The translations under genes were made by a program, and so were the position numbers. Shown here one piece after another: positions 8,441-16,470 of a stretch of 43,645 nucleotides of DNA (position 1 is the stretch's first letter; each line of letters opens with the position of its first letter). Below the pieces are notes generated by a model that was given only the letters and a program-made list of their open reading frames with translations, ran no database searches and had not been told where the DNA came from. This stretch comes from Treponema sp. Its GTDB lineage: Bacteria > Spirochaetota > Spirochaetia > Treponematales > Treponemataceae. The DNA is taken from contig JAEEVR010000021.1 of the NCBI GenBank assembly GCA_016290995.1, forward strand, positions 1-43,645, in the 5' to 3' direction.

Positions 8441-8441
8441 T

Positions 8442-9320
8442 TTACTTGTTGCAGGCTCCGATGATGTCGTTGACGTTTTCCATAATCGCTTGGGCGATTT
8501 CTGGCTTGTTCATCGTGTAAATGTGAACGCCTCGGATGCCGTTTGAAATCAAGTCGATGATTTGGTCGGTGGCGTAAGCGATTCCGGCCTGCCGCAAAGC
8601 TTCGGGCGAGTCGCCAAAGCGGTCGCAAATCGCCAAGAGCTTTCGCGGAATAAAGGCGTTTGAAAGCTTGATCATTTTTGGAATTTGCGTCACGGCCGTA
8701 ATCGGCATGATTCCGGCCAAAACCGGCAAGTGGATTCCGGCCGCTTCCAGTCGGTACAAAAAGCTGTAGAGCATGTCGTTGTCAAAAAACATTTGGGTTG
8801 TCAAAAAGTCCGCGCCCGCGTCAACCTTGCGCTTTAAAAGCTCGATGTCCTCGATGCGGTTTGCCGACTCTGGATGGCCTTCCGGGTAGCAGGCGCCGCC
8901 GACGCAAAAGCCTTCGTTCTTTAATACGGCTGTCAATTCATCGGCGTGCTTGTAGCCGCCTTGCGTCGCTTGTTCTTCGGTCATTCCTTGGGGGATGTCT
9001 CCGCGCAAGGCCAAAATGTTTTGGATTCCGGCGGCCTTCATTTCCTTGATGGCGTCGGCGATTTTTTCTTTTGTCGCGCTTACGCAAGTAAGGTGGGTGA
9101 GCGAGGCCGGGCAATTTTCCGCGACCATCTTTGAAACTTCTAGCGTTTGGTCTTTGGTGCTGCCTCCCGCTCCGCATGTGACGCTGATAAAGTCTGGCTT
9201 TAAGGCCGAAAGCGTCTTTATTTTTTCAGAAAGGCTTTTTACGTTTGTCTGCTGTTTGGGCGGAAAAACCTCAAACGAGAGCGTCAACTTTTTTTTGCCA
9301 AAAATTTCCTTGATTTGCAT
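8442..9320 (-). CDS. metF: Methylenetetrahydrofolate reductase
   Basis: A 292-residue MetF, the usual bacterial length. The TIM-barrel flavoprotein is recognised by LSFEVFPPK (catalytic Glu about 17), SVTCGAGGS, THLTCV, ILALRGDIPQG, GGACYPEGHPES, DAGADFLTTQMFFD and GIMPITA. It reduces 5,10-methylene-THF to 5-methyl-THF for methionine synthesis and uses FAD. It heads an operon with two uncharacterised genes and an OppA-like gene, each spaced by 1 nt or overlapping. No ribosome-binding site precedes the ATG; the promoter's -10 ends 8 nt upstream, so the mRNA is probably leaderless. Confidence 0.97.
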   Translation of the reverse strand: MQIKEIFGKKKLTLSFEVFPPKQQTNVKSLSEKIKTLSALKPDFISVTCGAGGSTKDQTLEVSKMVAENCPASLTHLTCVSATKEKIADAIKEMKAAGIQNILALRGDIPQGMTEEQATQGGYKHADELTAVLKNEGFCVGGACYPEGHPESANRIEDIELLKRKVDAGADFLTTQMFFDNDMLYSFLYRLEAAGIHLPVLAGIMPITAVTQIPKMIKLSNAFIPRKLLAICDRFGDSPEALRQAGIAYATDQIIDLISNGIRGVHIYTMNKPEIAQAIMENVNDIIGACNK

Positions 9321-9357
9321 AATATATCATTTTAGCAAAAAGCAGGCGGGCGTTCAA
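9321..9357 (-). promoter_or_regulatory. Promoter of the metF operon, probably leaderless
   Basis: On the minus strand, TTGAAC (9357-9352), a 17-nt spacer, TAAAAT (9334-9329), then 8 nt to the ATG at 9320. No Shine-Dalgarno is present. The same TTGAAC-N17 layout precedes rqcH and lspA. Confidence 0.7.
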
Positions 9358-9388
9358 GTCCGCTCGCGTTTGCGGACTCTGCGGCGCG

Positions 9389-10888
9389 CTACAGTTCGTC
9401 GCCTTGGCGGTCCATCTCCAAGCGTTTGAGGCGCGCGTTGTCCAAGGTGACGCAGAGGTTTTTTTCGTGGGAGGGAAGCACCAAGCCTTTTGGACCGTTC
9501 TTTGCGCGGCGCAAGTGTTTCACTTCCGTGTAGTAAAGGTCGGCCTTTCCGTTGTTCCTGGCCTTTGAAAAGTAGACGGCCAAGTTGCCCGCGTCAAGCA
9601 GTATGTCCAAGGGAATCGTTTTTCCGGCGCGGTATTTGATGAAGACGTAGCCGCCCGGGCAGTCGCGGGTGTGCAGCCACATGTCGTTTCCTTTTACGTG
9701 ACGGCGCAAAAGCTCGTCGTTTTCGTTGGCGTCGCGGCCGACTAAAATGTACCAGCCGTTCACTGTGTAGTCCAAGCCGGGATGCGTCTTTTTTTGCTTT
9801 TGCTTGGGAGCGGAGTCCTTGCGCAAAAGCTGTTCGATGCGGACAGGATTTTTCTCGTTTAATATTTCTTGGTAGGCTTTGTCCAAGGCCGCGAGCTTTT
9901 TCTTTGCCAATTCAATTTCCGTCGCAAGCTCTTCCGCTCCGCTGACTTCCTTTTTGTAAAGGTCGTAATAATGGGCGGCGTTGGCTTGCGCCGATTTTTT
10001 TGGATCGATTTTAATTTGAACGGTTGCGCCGCTTTGGTAGTCAACGCATTCCAAAAAGTTGGAGCCGTCTTGTATCAAATGCGCGTTTGACAAAACCAAG
10101 TCGCCCCAATGCTTTTTCTGGCTGGAATTTTCAAAGCTTTCCTTTTTCTTTTGAAGGCGCTCCAACGCGGCCTCTTGCTTTGAATGGCGCGACTCGTACC
10201 ACGCTTTGGCTTTTTCCAAAAGAGCGTCGCGCGAAAGGTTTGACGAGCGCTCGCTGTAAAACCAATCGACTTTTTGGTTGAACGAGAGGGGCGCCCAGTC
10301 GGGATGCTTTTGAAGAATCTCTTCTTGAACGTCGGCAAAGTCGCGGATTGGAAACCGTTCCGCCGGATTGTTTGACGCGCCGCCGCTTTGGCCCGCGGCT
10401 TCCGCCTTTTCCCTCGCGCTTTTTACGAGCGCCTCTTCGTCAAAAGTTCCGCCGGTGACTTCGCCCTTTTGCGGGCGGCGGAACATCGTGTCCAAAATCT
10501 TGTTGTCTTTGTCGCAAAGGATTATGTTTGCGGCGGCGCTCCACAAGCGGATGTACATATTGAATTCTTCTTCGGGGCGCGACAGTTCCACCTTGATGAT
10601 GCGTTCCAAGCCGATTTGCCGGCAGGAATTTATTTTGGCGCCGCGGATCCTGGACTTTAGGAATTCCATAAAGCGCAGGGGTTTGTCGTTTTTGGGAATC
10701 TTTCTCTTTGTTTCGTTGATGCGCGTCGCGTCGTGGCCAGCGCAAATCAAAATCGTTTTTGCCGCTCCCTCTTTGTAAACGTAAAGGGCAAGCGTGTCGT
10801 AGCCGGGCTGGATTATGTCCTGCACAAAGCTTCCAGGCAAGTTGAGTTCGCTTAAAATTAAATTAATCTCGTTGCAGTTGAGAGACAT
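9389..10888 (-). CDS. rqcH: RqcH (NFACT-family) ribosome quality control protein
   Basis: A 499-residue NEMF/Tae2/RqcH homologue. The NFACT-N domain fills about 1-180 (LNLPGSFVQDIIQPGYDTLAL near the start, RLWSAAANIILCD inside), followed by a coiled-coil arm at about 225-365. The NFACT-R domain is at about 375-480, with GWYILVGRDANENDELLRR and the signature NDMWLHTRDCPGGYVFIK. Bacterial RqcH binds stalled 50S subunits and directs alanine tailing of the nascent chain for degradation; older databases call the family fibronectin-binding protein A. The gene is monocistronic. It has no ribosome site, and its promoter's -10 ends 6 nt before the ATG. Confidence 0.9.
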   Translation of the reverse strand: MSLNCNEINLILSELNLPGSFVQDIIQPGYDTLALYVYKEGAAKTILICAGHDATRINETKRKIPKNDKPLRFMEFLKSRIRGAKINSCRQIGLERIIKVELSRPEEEFNMYIRLWSAAANIILCDKDNKILDTMFRRPQKGEVTGGTFDEEALVKSAREKAEAAGQSGGASNNPAERFPIRDFADVQEEILQKHPDWAPLSFNQKVDWFYSERSSNLSRDALLEKAKAWYESRHSKQEAALERLQKKKESFENSSQKKHWGDLVLSNAHLIQDGSNFLECVDYQSGATVQIKIDPKKSAQANAAHYYDLYKKEVSGAEELATEIELAKKKLAALDKAYQEILNEKNPVRIEQLLRKDSAPKQKQKKTHPGLDYTVNGWYILVGRDANENDELLRRHVKGNDMWLHTRDCPGGYVFIKYRAGKTIPLDILLDAGNLAVYFSKARNNGKADLYYTEVKHLRRAKNGPKGLVLPSHEKNLCVTLDNARLKRLEMDRQGDEL

Positions 10889-10923
10889 ACTTTTATTTTA
10901 TTGAACGGCCGCGCTTTGTTCAA
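10889..10923 (-). promoter_or_regulatory. Promoter of rqcH, probably leaderless
   Basis: On the minus strand, TTGAAC (10923-10918), a 17-nt spacer, TAAAAT (10900-10895), then AAAAGT and the ATG at 10888. Both boxes are identical to those of metF. The upstream ends of this and the divergent TIGR03546 promoter (-35 at 10941) are only 17 bp apart. Confidence 0.72.
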
Positions 10924-10940
10924 CTCCTCAAAAAAAATCA

Positions 10941-11000
10941 TTGAAAAACGCGCTTGTTCGTGATATAATAGAATATTACTTAACGTTCCTAAAACGGAGG
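10941..11000 (+). promoter_or_regulatory. Promoter and ribosome site of the TIGR03546/03545 operon
   Basis: TTGAAA (10941-10946), a 17-nt spacer and a perfect TATAAT (10964-10969). A leader of about 30 nt follows with GGAGG at 10996-11000, 5 nt before the ATG. This is a conventional start, in contrast to the divergent leaderless rqcH. Confidence 0.85.
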
Positions 11001-11005
11001 AAAAA

Positions 11006-11521
11006 ATGTTAAAGTGGATTTCCGGCCTCTTTAAGGCTTTGAACGCCAACCAAAATCCCGCCGAGATGGCGCACGGTTTTGCGCTGGGGCTTATGTTGGG
11101 CCTTATGCCAAAGAACAACGCGCTTTGGTATTTGATTTTAGTTTTTTTTATGTTTGTCCGCATCAACAAGCCCACTTATCTTTTGACTATGCTCATCGTC
11201 TCTTACTTCGCTTGGATTCTTGACCCGCTTTTTGACTTGATTGGCTACAATGTTTTGACTTACAAGCCGCTTGAAAATCTTTTTGGCTTTTTGGTGGATG
11301 TTCCCTTTGTGGGCTTTACAAAGTTCAACAATACGATTGTCATGGGAAGCTTTTTGTTTTGCCTTGTCCTTTACGTTCCGTTTTTCCTTGCGGGAATCGC
11401 GTTCGTCAAATTTTGGCGGGCAAAGGTCGCGCCTGCTTTCATCAGGTCTCCGCTTTACAAGGCCGCCGCGAATTTGCCGGTCATTGGAAAGATTTTTGAA
11501 GCCTTTGAGGAGAAGTTCTAA
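11006..11521 (+). CDS. TIGR03546-family inner-membrane protein
   Basis: A 171-residue integral membrane protein. Three or four hydrophobic segments are visible: about 27-52 (HGFALGLMLGLMPKNNALWYLILVFF), 58-78, 88-103 and 115-140. The opening block NPAEMAHGFALGLMLGLMPKNN resembles the DUF2062-type N-terminus. It matches the TIGR03546 family, a sparse family of outer-membrane bacteria whose gene usually sits beside a TIGR03545 gene (from memory of the family description), exactly as here. The next gene starts 2 nt after its stop. The function is not known; an inner-membrane partner for the large AsmA-like protein next door is a reasonable inference. Confidence 0.85.
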   Translation: MLKWISGLFKALNANQNPAEMAHGFALGLMLGLMPKNNALWYLILVFFMFVRINKPTYLLTMLIVSYFAWILDPLFDLIGYNVLTYKPLENLFGFLVDVPFVGFTKFNNTIVMGSFLFCLVLYVPFFLAGIAFVKFWRAKVAPAFIRSPLYKAAANLPVIGKIFEAFEEKF

Positions 11522-11523
11522 TT

Positions 11524-13719
11524 ATGGCAAAGATTACAGATAAAGACAAAAAGACTGCCGTTGAAAAACCAAAGAAAGAGCCAAAGAAGGTTTCGGCGAA
11601 AAAGCTTCCGGGCCTTCTAAAAAAAGTTTACAAGGCCGACAAGATTGAAAAAATCCTTTACAAAAAAATTTACATTTCCAGCGACAAGGCTTTGGTAAAG
11701 TCTTTGTTTGAGGACAATCCGGCAAAGGAGGGAACGGTCCGCATCCCGCTCGACAAGATGATTCCCGCCTCGGACTTTAAGCGGCTCAAGGCCATCGCCA
11801 AGGACGTAAAGAAAAACAAGGGCTCCTTTAAGCTGGTTCCCTTTATCGCTACTGTCGCCTTTTTTGCCGCGGTCGTCATTCTTTTCATCACCTTTAAGAA
11901 TCCCCTTGCCAAAAAGGGAATGATTATGGGAATGCAAAAGGTTTTTGGCGCCCGCACCGACATTGCAAGCGTCAACGTCGAGCTTTTAAAGGCCACGATT
12001 ACCGTTCGCGACTTGCAGCAGGCCAACGCAAACAGCCCGATGAAGAACTTGTTCCAAATCGAAAAGACCGAAATCAAGTTCAACTTGACCGAAGCCTTGC
12101 GCGGAAAATTCGACGCGCAGAACATCGAAGTCACCGGCCTTCAAATCGGAACCGACAGAAGCTACTCAGGCGAGCTTAGCGAAATCGAAAAGCCCGTCAA
12201 CCCTTACGTCGAAAAATTTTCGGCCAACGTCAGCAAAAAGAAGGACGCCGCCGTCGCCGCCGCCAAGGAATCGATCGAGGCGGCCTTTGCCGAATACAAT
12301 CCCGAGAACATGATCAAGAACGTCCAGGACAACTTAAAGTCTCCGGCGCTGGCCAAGGACGTTCAGTCCAAGGTTGAGGCTTCGGTCAACAAGTGGAAGG
12401 ACATGCCGGCAAAAATGGAAAAGGAAGTCAACGACTTTTCTTCCAGCGTCAACACTTTGGTCAACAAGGATTGGTCAAAGGTCCAGAACCCGATAGAAAT
12501 CAAGAACGCCATTACCGAAGTTTCAAGCGCGATAGAAAAAAGCAAGTCTGTGACCAATACCGTAAAGGGAGCCTTGAACGACGTAAAGGCCGACAGCGCT
12601 GAAATAAAAAACATTTCAAGCCAAGTCCAAGCCGCAATAAAGGCCGACACTGAATTGGTCAACAGCCAGCTAAAGAAAATCACTTCGTTCAACATGGACA
12701 CAGGAACGAAAATTTTGAGCAACGCCTTTTACAGCGCCTTGTACGCGGTTTGCGGCGACTACTATCCTTACGTTTCGCAAGCGATTGACGCGGCGATGAA
12801 GGCCAAGCAGTCGTCGTCGGCCAACGCCAAGGACACGATGAAAAAGGCGGCCAAAACGCAAAAGCGCCACACGCGCCTTCCGGGCATCGACGTTTGGTAC
12901 AGGAACGACAACGTGCCGCGCTTTTTGATAGAAAAAATTTCTTTCAGCGGTTTGGGTGTTTCCGCTCAGGGCTTGGAAATCTCCAACGACATGGACAAGC
13001 GCGGCTCTCCGGCCACAATCACAGGAAGCTACAACGAAAGCGGCCGCAGGACCCATCGCGCGCAGGTTGTCGTTGACGCCCGCAGCAGGACAAGCAATCC
13101 CCTTGTCGAAGCGGAATACATGGGCAACAACTATCCCTTTGCCTTTAAGAGCCCTTACTTGGACTTGGATTCCAACACAACGCTTTTGGCGGGCGCTTTG
13201 ATGACCGCCGAAGGAGCGGTTGAAATCGCGGCCAAGTTCGACATGAGGGGGCTAAAAATGACCGCCGACGCATTTGATCCGCCGATCGCGCACAGGTTCT
13301 ATTCCAGCGCGCTTGACGCGATCAAGAATCTGATTCTTACGGCCAAAATCGGAATCGATCCCGACCGCAATCTTTCGCTTTCGATTGACTCGGACTTGGA
13401 CAAGCAGTTCAACACAATATTGAAGAGCGTTGTCAACAAGGAATTGAGCGGCCTGATCAACGACGCCAAAAAGGAAATCACCGCGCGCCTTAACGAGCAA
13501 ACCGGCGGCGTCACAGAAAAGATTTCGCAGTTTGTCAATTTGGAGAACGGAATCAACGCGCAAAGCCTTAACATGGACGCTCTTAACAAAGAGCTTAACG
13601 CCAAAAAGGCCGAGCTTCAAAAAATGCTTGAGGACCAAGCCAAGTCCGCCGCCGGCGACGCGATGGGCGACGCTCTTGACAAGAGCCCGATTGGCGACGC
13701 GTTTAAGAAGTTGTTCTAA
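11524..13719 (+). CDS. TIGR03545-family AsmA-like envelope protein
   Basis: A 731-residue protein. The first 100 residues are Lys-rich and cytoplasmic, a single membrane helix lies at about 104-125 (LVPFIATVAFFAAVVILFITF), and the remainder should be periplasmic. Just after the helix, the run KATITVRDLQQANANSPMKNLFQIEKTEIKFNLTEALRGKFDAQNIEVTGLQIG has the repeated short beta-strand style of AsmA/DUF748 proteins. The middle (about 235-400) is a long helical, coiled-coil-like region; a second beta-rich part follows (about 465-600), then helices at the end. It fits TIGR03545, the partner of TIGR03546. AsmA-like proteins take part in envelope lipid transport; extending that role to this family is inference. 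Confidence 0.85.
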   Translation: MAKITDKDKKTAVEKPKKEPKKVSAKKLPGLLKKVYKADKIEKILYKKIYISSDKALVKSLFEDNPAKEGTVRIPLDKMIPASDFKRLKAIAKDVKKNKGSFKLVPFIATVAFFAAVVILFITFKNPLAKKGMIMGMQKVFGARTDIASVNVELLKATITVRDLQQANANSPMKNLFQIEKTEIKFNLTEALRGKFDAQNIEVTGLQIGTDRSYSGELSEIEKPVNPYVEKFSANVSKKKDAAVAAAKESIEAAFAEYNPENMIKNVQDNLKSPALAKDVQSKVEASVNKWKDMPAKMEKEVNDFSSSVNTLVNKDWSKVQNPIEIKNAITEVSSAIEKSKSVTNTVKGALNDVKADSAEIKNISSQVQAAIKADTELVNSQLKKITSFNMDTGTKILSNAFYSALYAVCGDYYPYVSQAIDAAMKAKQSSSANAKDTMKKAAKTQKRHTRLPGIDVWYRNDNVPRFLIEKISFSGLGVSAQGLEISNDMDKRGSPATITGSYNESGRRTHRAQVVVDARSRTSNPLVEAEYMGNNYPFAFKSPYLDLDSNTTLLAGALMTAEGAVEIAAKFDMRGLKMTADAFDPPIAHRFYSSALDAIKNLILTAKIGIDPDRNLSLSIDSDLDKQFNTILKSVVNKELSGLINDAKKEITARLNEQTGGVTEKISQFVNLENGINAQSLNMDALNKELNAKKAELQKMLEDQAKSAAGDAMGDALDKSPIGDAFKKLF

Positions 13720-13726
13720 AAAATGC

Positions 13727-13750
13727 GGCCCCGGCTTTCCGGGGCCTTTT
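13727..13750 (+). terminator. GC-rich hairpin terminator after the TIGR03545 gene
   Basis: GGCCCCGG (13727-13734), loop CTTT, CCGGGGCC (13739-13746), then TTTT. The 8-bp G/C stem is strong but the T-run is short, so some read-through into the symporter gene is likely. Confidence 0.7.
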
Positions 13751-13772
13751 AATAATTTTTAAGGAGAACGAA

Positions 13773-15335
13773 ATGTTCATTAAACTTTCATTGATCGTCG
13801 TGTTTTTCGCGGTCTTTGTTTTTGTTGGAATCAAATGCCGCGGCGCCGCTTCGGACGTTACCGGCTATGTTTTGGGAGGCCGCAAGGTCGGCCCTTGGCT
13901 TACAGCGTTCGCTTACGGAACGTCTTATTTTTCAGCGGTAATCTTTGTAGGCTACGCGGGCCAGTTTGGCTGGAACTTTGGCGTCGCCTCCACATGGATC
14001 GGTTTGGGAAACGCCTTTATCGGCTCGCTTTTAGCCTGGGCGATTTTGGGAAGACGAACAAGAATCATGACGCGCTTTTTGGACTCAAAGACGATGCCCG
14101 ATTTTTTTGGCCGCCGCTTTGCCTCGGAAAAAATTAAGGTCGCCTCAAGCGCGATAACTTTTTTCTTTTTGATTCCTTATACGGCTTCTTTGTTCAACGG
14201 ACTTTCGCGCCTTTTTAAGATGGCCTTTAACGTTGACTACGCAGTTTGCGTCGTCGTCATGGCGCTTCTTACCGCGATTTACGTAATCGTCGGAGGCTAC
14301 ATGGCCACCGCCGTCAACGACTTTATCCAGGGCCTTGTAATGCTGGCCGGAATCGTCGCCGTCGTCCTTGCCGTTCTTTCGCAAAACGGCGGCTTTATGA
14401 AAAGTCTCGCCCTTATGAGCGAGATTGAGTCGCCTGTAATGAAGGGCGCTTACGTTTCTTTCTTTGGGCCGGATCCGCTTTACTTGCTTGTGGTCGTGAT
14501 TTTGACTTCGCTCGGAACGTGGGGACTTCCGCAAATGGTCGGAAAATTCTACGCGATTAAAAACGAAGAGTCGATTAAAATCGGAACGGTAATCTCAACC
14601 GCGTTTGCCGTTGTAGTCGCCGGCGGCTGCTACTTTTTGGGCGGCTTTGGACGCTTGTTCGCCACGGCTGAATCCGTAAAGGCGCAGGGCTTTGACTCCA
14701 TCGTTCCCAACATGCTTTCTAACCTTGGCGACGTTTTGATCGGCGTCGTCTTGATTTTGGTTTTGTCGGCTTCGATGTCAACGCTTTCTTCGTTGGTTCT
14801 TACTTCAAGCTCGACGCTCACCTTGGACTTTATCGGAACGATAAAAAACAAGCGCAACACCGAGAAGGGCAACATGCTTATGATGCGCGTCTTTGTCGCT
14901 TTCTTTATCATAGTTTCCGCGGCCATCGCGATTGTCCAGGCAAAAAGCCGCGTGACCTTTATCGCGCAGTTGATGGGCGTAAGCTGGGGAGCGTTGAGCG
15001 GCGCCTTCTTGGCTCCCTTCCTCTACGGCCTTTACTGGAAAAAGACCAGCCGCGCCGCCGTTTGCGTTTCCTTCTGCTTTGCGACTGTCGTCGAGATTGT
15101 CCAGCTTTTCAAGTCGCTTGGAATGATCAAGGTGAGCGGCGCTTTCCTTGAGTTTATTTTTAGAAACTCGCTTTACTCAGGCGCCTTCTGCATGCTAGCC
15201 GGCTTGGCTATCGTTCCGCTTGTAAGCGTGTTGACGCAGGGCTCAAAGCCCGAAAACGCGGACAATATGTTCATTTGCTACGACAAAAAGGTCATGGTTC
15301 CCGCAAGGGAAATCTTGACTGAAGAAGACAAATAA
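13773..15335 (+). CDS. Sodium:solute symporter (SSS family)
   Basis: A 520-residue polytopic transporter with about 13 hydrophobic segments, as expected for the sodium/solute symporter family. Family signs include DVTGYVLGGRKVGPWLTAFAYGTSYFSAVIFVGYAG near the N-terminus (TM1-TM2 with the small-residue, Ser-rich sodium region), a YVIVGGYMATAVNDFIQGLVM block and SASMSTLSSLVLTSSSTLTLD in the TM8 region. It uses the sodium gradient to import a small solute. Specific subfamilies (proline, pantothenate, sialic acid, sugars) cannot be told apart here by eye. AAGGAG lies 6 nt before the ATG. It is separated from the upstream gene by a GC-rich hairpin, and its stop is only 3 nt before the fliS sigma-28 promoter. 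Confidence 0.92.
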   Translation: MFIKLSLIVVFFAVFVFVGIKCRGAASDVTGYVLGGRKVGPWLTAFAYGTSYFSAVIFVGYAGQFGWNFGVASTWIGLGNAFIGSLLAWAILGRRTRIMTRFLDSKTMPDFFGRRFASEKIKVASSAITFFFLIPYTASLFNGLSRLFKMAFNVDYAVCVVVMALLTAIYVIVGGYMATAVNDFIQGLVMLAGIVAVVLAVLSQNGGFMKSLALMSEIESPVMKGAYVSFFGPDPLYLLVVVILTSLGTWGLPQMVGKFYAIKNEESIKIGTVISTAFAVVVAGGCYFLGGFGRLFATAESVKAQGFDSIVPNMLSNLGDVLIGVVLILVLSASMSTLSSLVLTSSSTLTLDFIGTIKNKRNTEKGNMLMMRVFVAFFIIVSAAIAIVQAKSRVTFIAQLMGVSWGALSGAFLAPFLYGLYWKKTSRAAVCVSFCFATVVEIVQLFKSLGMIKVSGAFLEFIFRNSLYSGAFCMLAGLAIVPLVSVLTQGSKPENADNMFICYDKKVMVPAREILTEEDK

Positions 15336-15338
15336 GGC

Positions 15339-15365
15339 TAAAGTCGCCTCCTAAAAAACCGATAA
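15339..15365 (+). promoter_or_regulatory. Sigma-28 promoter of fliS-flgN
   Basis: TAAA (15339-15342), exactly 15 nt, then ACCGATAA (15358-15365). This matches 11 of 12 positions of the sigma-28 consensus. It begins 3 nt after the symporter stop codon. A GGGAGG ribosome site precedes the fliS ATG. Confidence 0.9.
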
Positions 15366-15408
15366 TCTTAATTGATGTATTATCTGTTTTACGGGAGGCG
15401 ATAAATTT

Positions 15409-15849
15409 ATGGTTTACAATCAGGCATACAACGCTTACAAAAAGGCCAGCGTCAACACCGCCAGCCAAGCCGAACTCGTTGTTCTTCTCTATGAGGGAGC
15501 GGTAAAAAAGCTTACTTCCGCTTCGTCTAAATTTACTCCAGACGGAAAACTGCCAGTCGCAAATATAGAGTCTTTTAGCTCCGACGTTTTGCGCGCGCAA
15601 GAAATAATCACCGAATTGCAAGTTTCTCTCGACATGGAAAAAGGTGGGGAAATTTCCCGCAATTTGATGGCGCTTTACATTTTCTTTAACGACCAGCTTA
15701 GAAGCGCCAACATTTCAAAGAATAAGGAAAAAATCGATTCAGTTTTGAATATGATGAGCCAATTGACCGACTCTTGGCGCCAAGCGGTCGAAAAGTCCAA
15801 CAGCGCGGTTCCAAGCCAAACGCAGCCGGCGTTGAACATTAAGGGGTAA
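15409..15849 (+). CDS. fliS: Flagellar export chaperone FliS
   Basis: A 146-residue FliS. The N-terminus YNQAYNAYKKASVNTASQAELVVLLYEGAVKKL carries the family signature of a repeated tyrosine-rich start and the ELVxxLYEGAxKKL helix. FliS binds the disordered C-terminus of flagellin in the cytoplasm, stops premature polymerisation and delivers it to the export gate. It is transcribed from its own sigma-28 promoter in step with flaB, and is followed 3 nt later by a FlgN-like gene, giving a chaperone pair for flagellin and for the hook-filament junction proteins. Confidence 0.95.
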   Translation: MVYNQAYNAYKKASVNTASQAELVVLLYEGAVKKLTSASSKFTPDGKLPVANIESFSSDVLRAQEIITELQVSLDMEKGGEISRNLMALYIFFNDQLRSANISKNKEKIDSVLNMMSQLTDSWRQAVEKSNSAVPSQTQPALNIKG

Positions 15850-15852
15850 ACT

Positions 15853-16323
15853 ATGGAAGAGATTTCGAACCAGGAACTTGAAGAGCGCGTAGCTTTGTTA
15901 AAAAAATTCCGCAGCTTGCTCCAGCAACAGCGCGATAAATTCCGCGAATACCTTAACGTATTGGAAAAGCAGGAAAATTCAATCACTAACGAAAACGCCG
16001 ACGCGCTTTTGGCCCATACAGAGCTTGAGCAGCAGGTTGTCTCTAACATTATGAATTTGCAAAAGGTCATCGTTCCGATGTCGGACTTGTACAAGGCCCG
16101 CGGCGGCGACCAAAAAGAAGCGTCGATCGCCTCGCTCCAAAACGACTTGTCGAGCCTCCAGGACAAGGTTTTGGCCCAAAACAAGAGGAACCGCGACTTG
16201 CTTAAAAGCCACATCGCCAGCATCAGGACTCAAATCGCCTCTTTCCGCAACCCCTACAAGAGCCGCCGCTCTATTTATGCCGAAAAATCCGGCAACGGCA
16301 GCCTAGTTATGGTTGAGGCGTAA
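15853..16323 (+). CDS. flgN: FlgN-like flagellar chaperone
   Basis: A 156-residue, almost wholly helical protein with long coiled coils (about 5-75 and 95-130), no signal peptide and a basic tail. Size, helix pattern and tandem position after fliS fit the FlgN family, cytoplasmic chaperones for the hook-associated proteins FlgK and FlgL. FlgN sequences are very diverse, so the call leans on context: the gene starts 3 nt after fliS and shares its sigma-28 promoter. A general helical flagellar protein of other function remains possible. Confidence 0.75.
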   Translation: MEEISNQELEERVALLKKFRSLLQQQRDKFREYLNVLEKQENSITNENADALLAHTELEQQVVSNIMNLQKVIVPMSDLYKARGGDQKEASIASLQNDLSSLQDKVLAQNKRNRDLLKSHIASIRTQIASFRNPYKSRRSIYAEKSGNGSLVMVEA

Positions 16324-16324
16324 G

Positions 16325-16370
16325 CCGCTCGTATTTATGAACGCAAGACCTTAATCGTATGTTCGAGCGG
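16325..16370. other. Bulged inverted repeat after flgN
   Basis: CCGCTCG (16325-16331) is complementary to CGAGCGG (16364-16370). Inner GAAC/GTTC segments can extend the stem with a bulge on the left side. A short TTT follows. It could be a weak terminator or 3'-end structure for fliS-flgN. Confidence 0.35.
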
Positions 16371-16411
16371 TTTCACCGCGTTCCATGGACGCTGTAAGCC
16401 AAAATTTCTTA

Positions 16412-16440
16412 TCGACAAATCCTCCTTTATGTGCTAGAAT
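16412..16440 (+). promoter_or_regulatory. Sigma-70-type promoter of the purine permease gene
   Basis: TCGACA (16412-16417), a 17-nt spacer, TAGAAT (16435-16440); each box is one base from consensus. The short leader ends in AAGGAG before the ATG at 16471. It contains no purine-riboswitch fold. Confidence 0.75.
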
Positions 16441-16470
16441 AGTATATCTTTTTTATAAAGGAGAATCATT

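Noticed and set aside
16324..16470. Purine riboswitch before the purine permease
   Set aside because: The region between promoter and ATG is only about 25 nt, and the sequence further upstream lacks the conserved purine-riboswitch junction.
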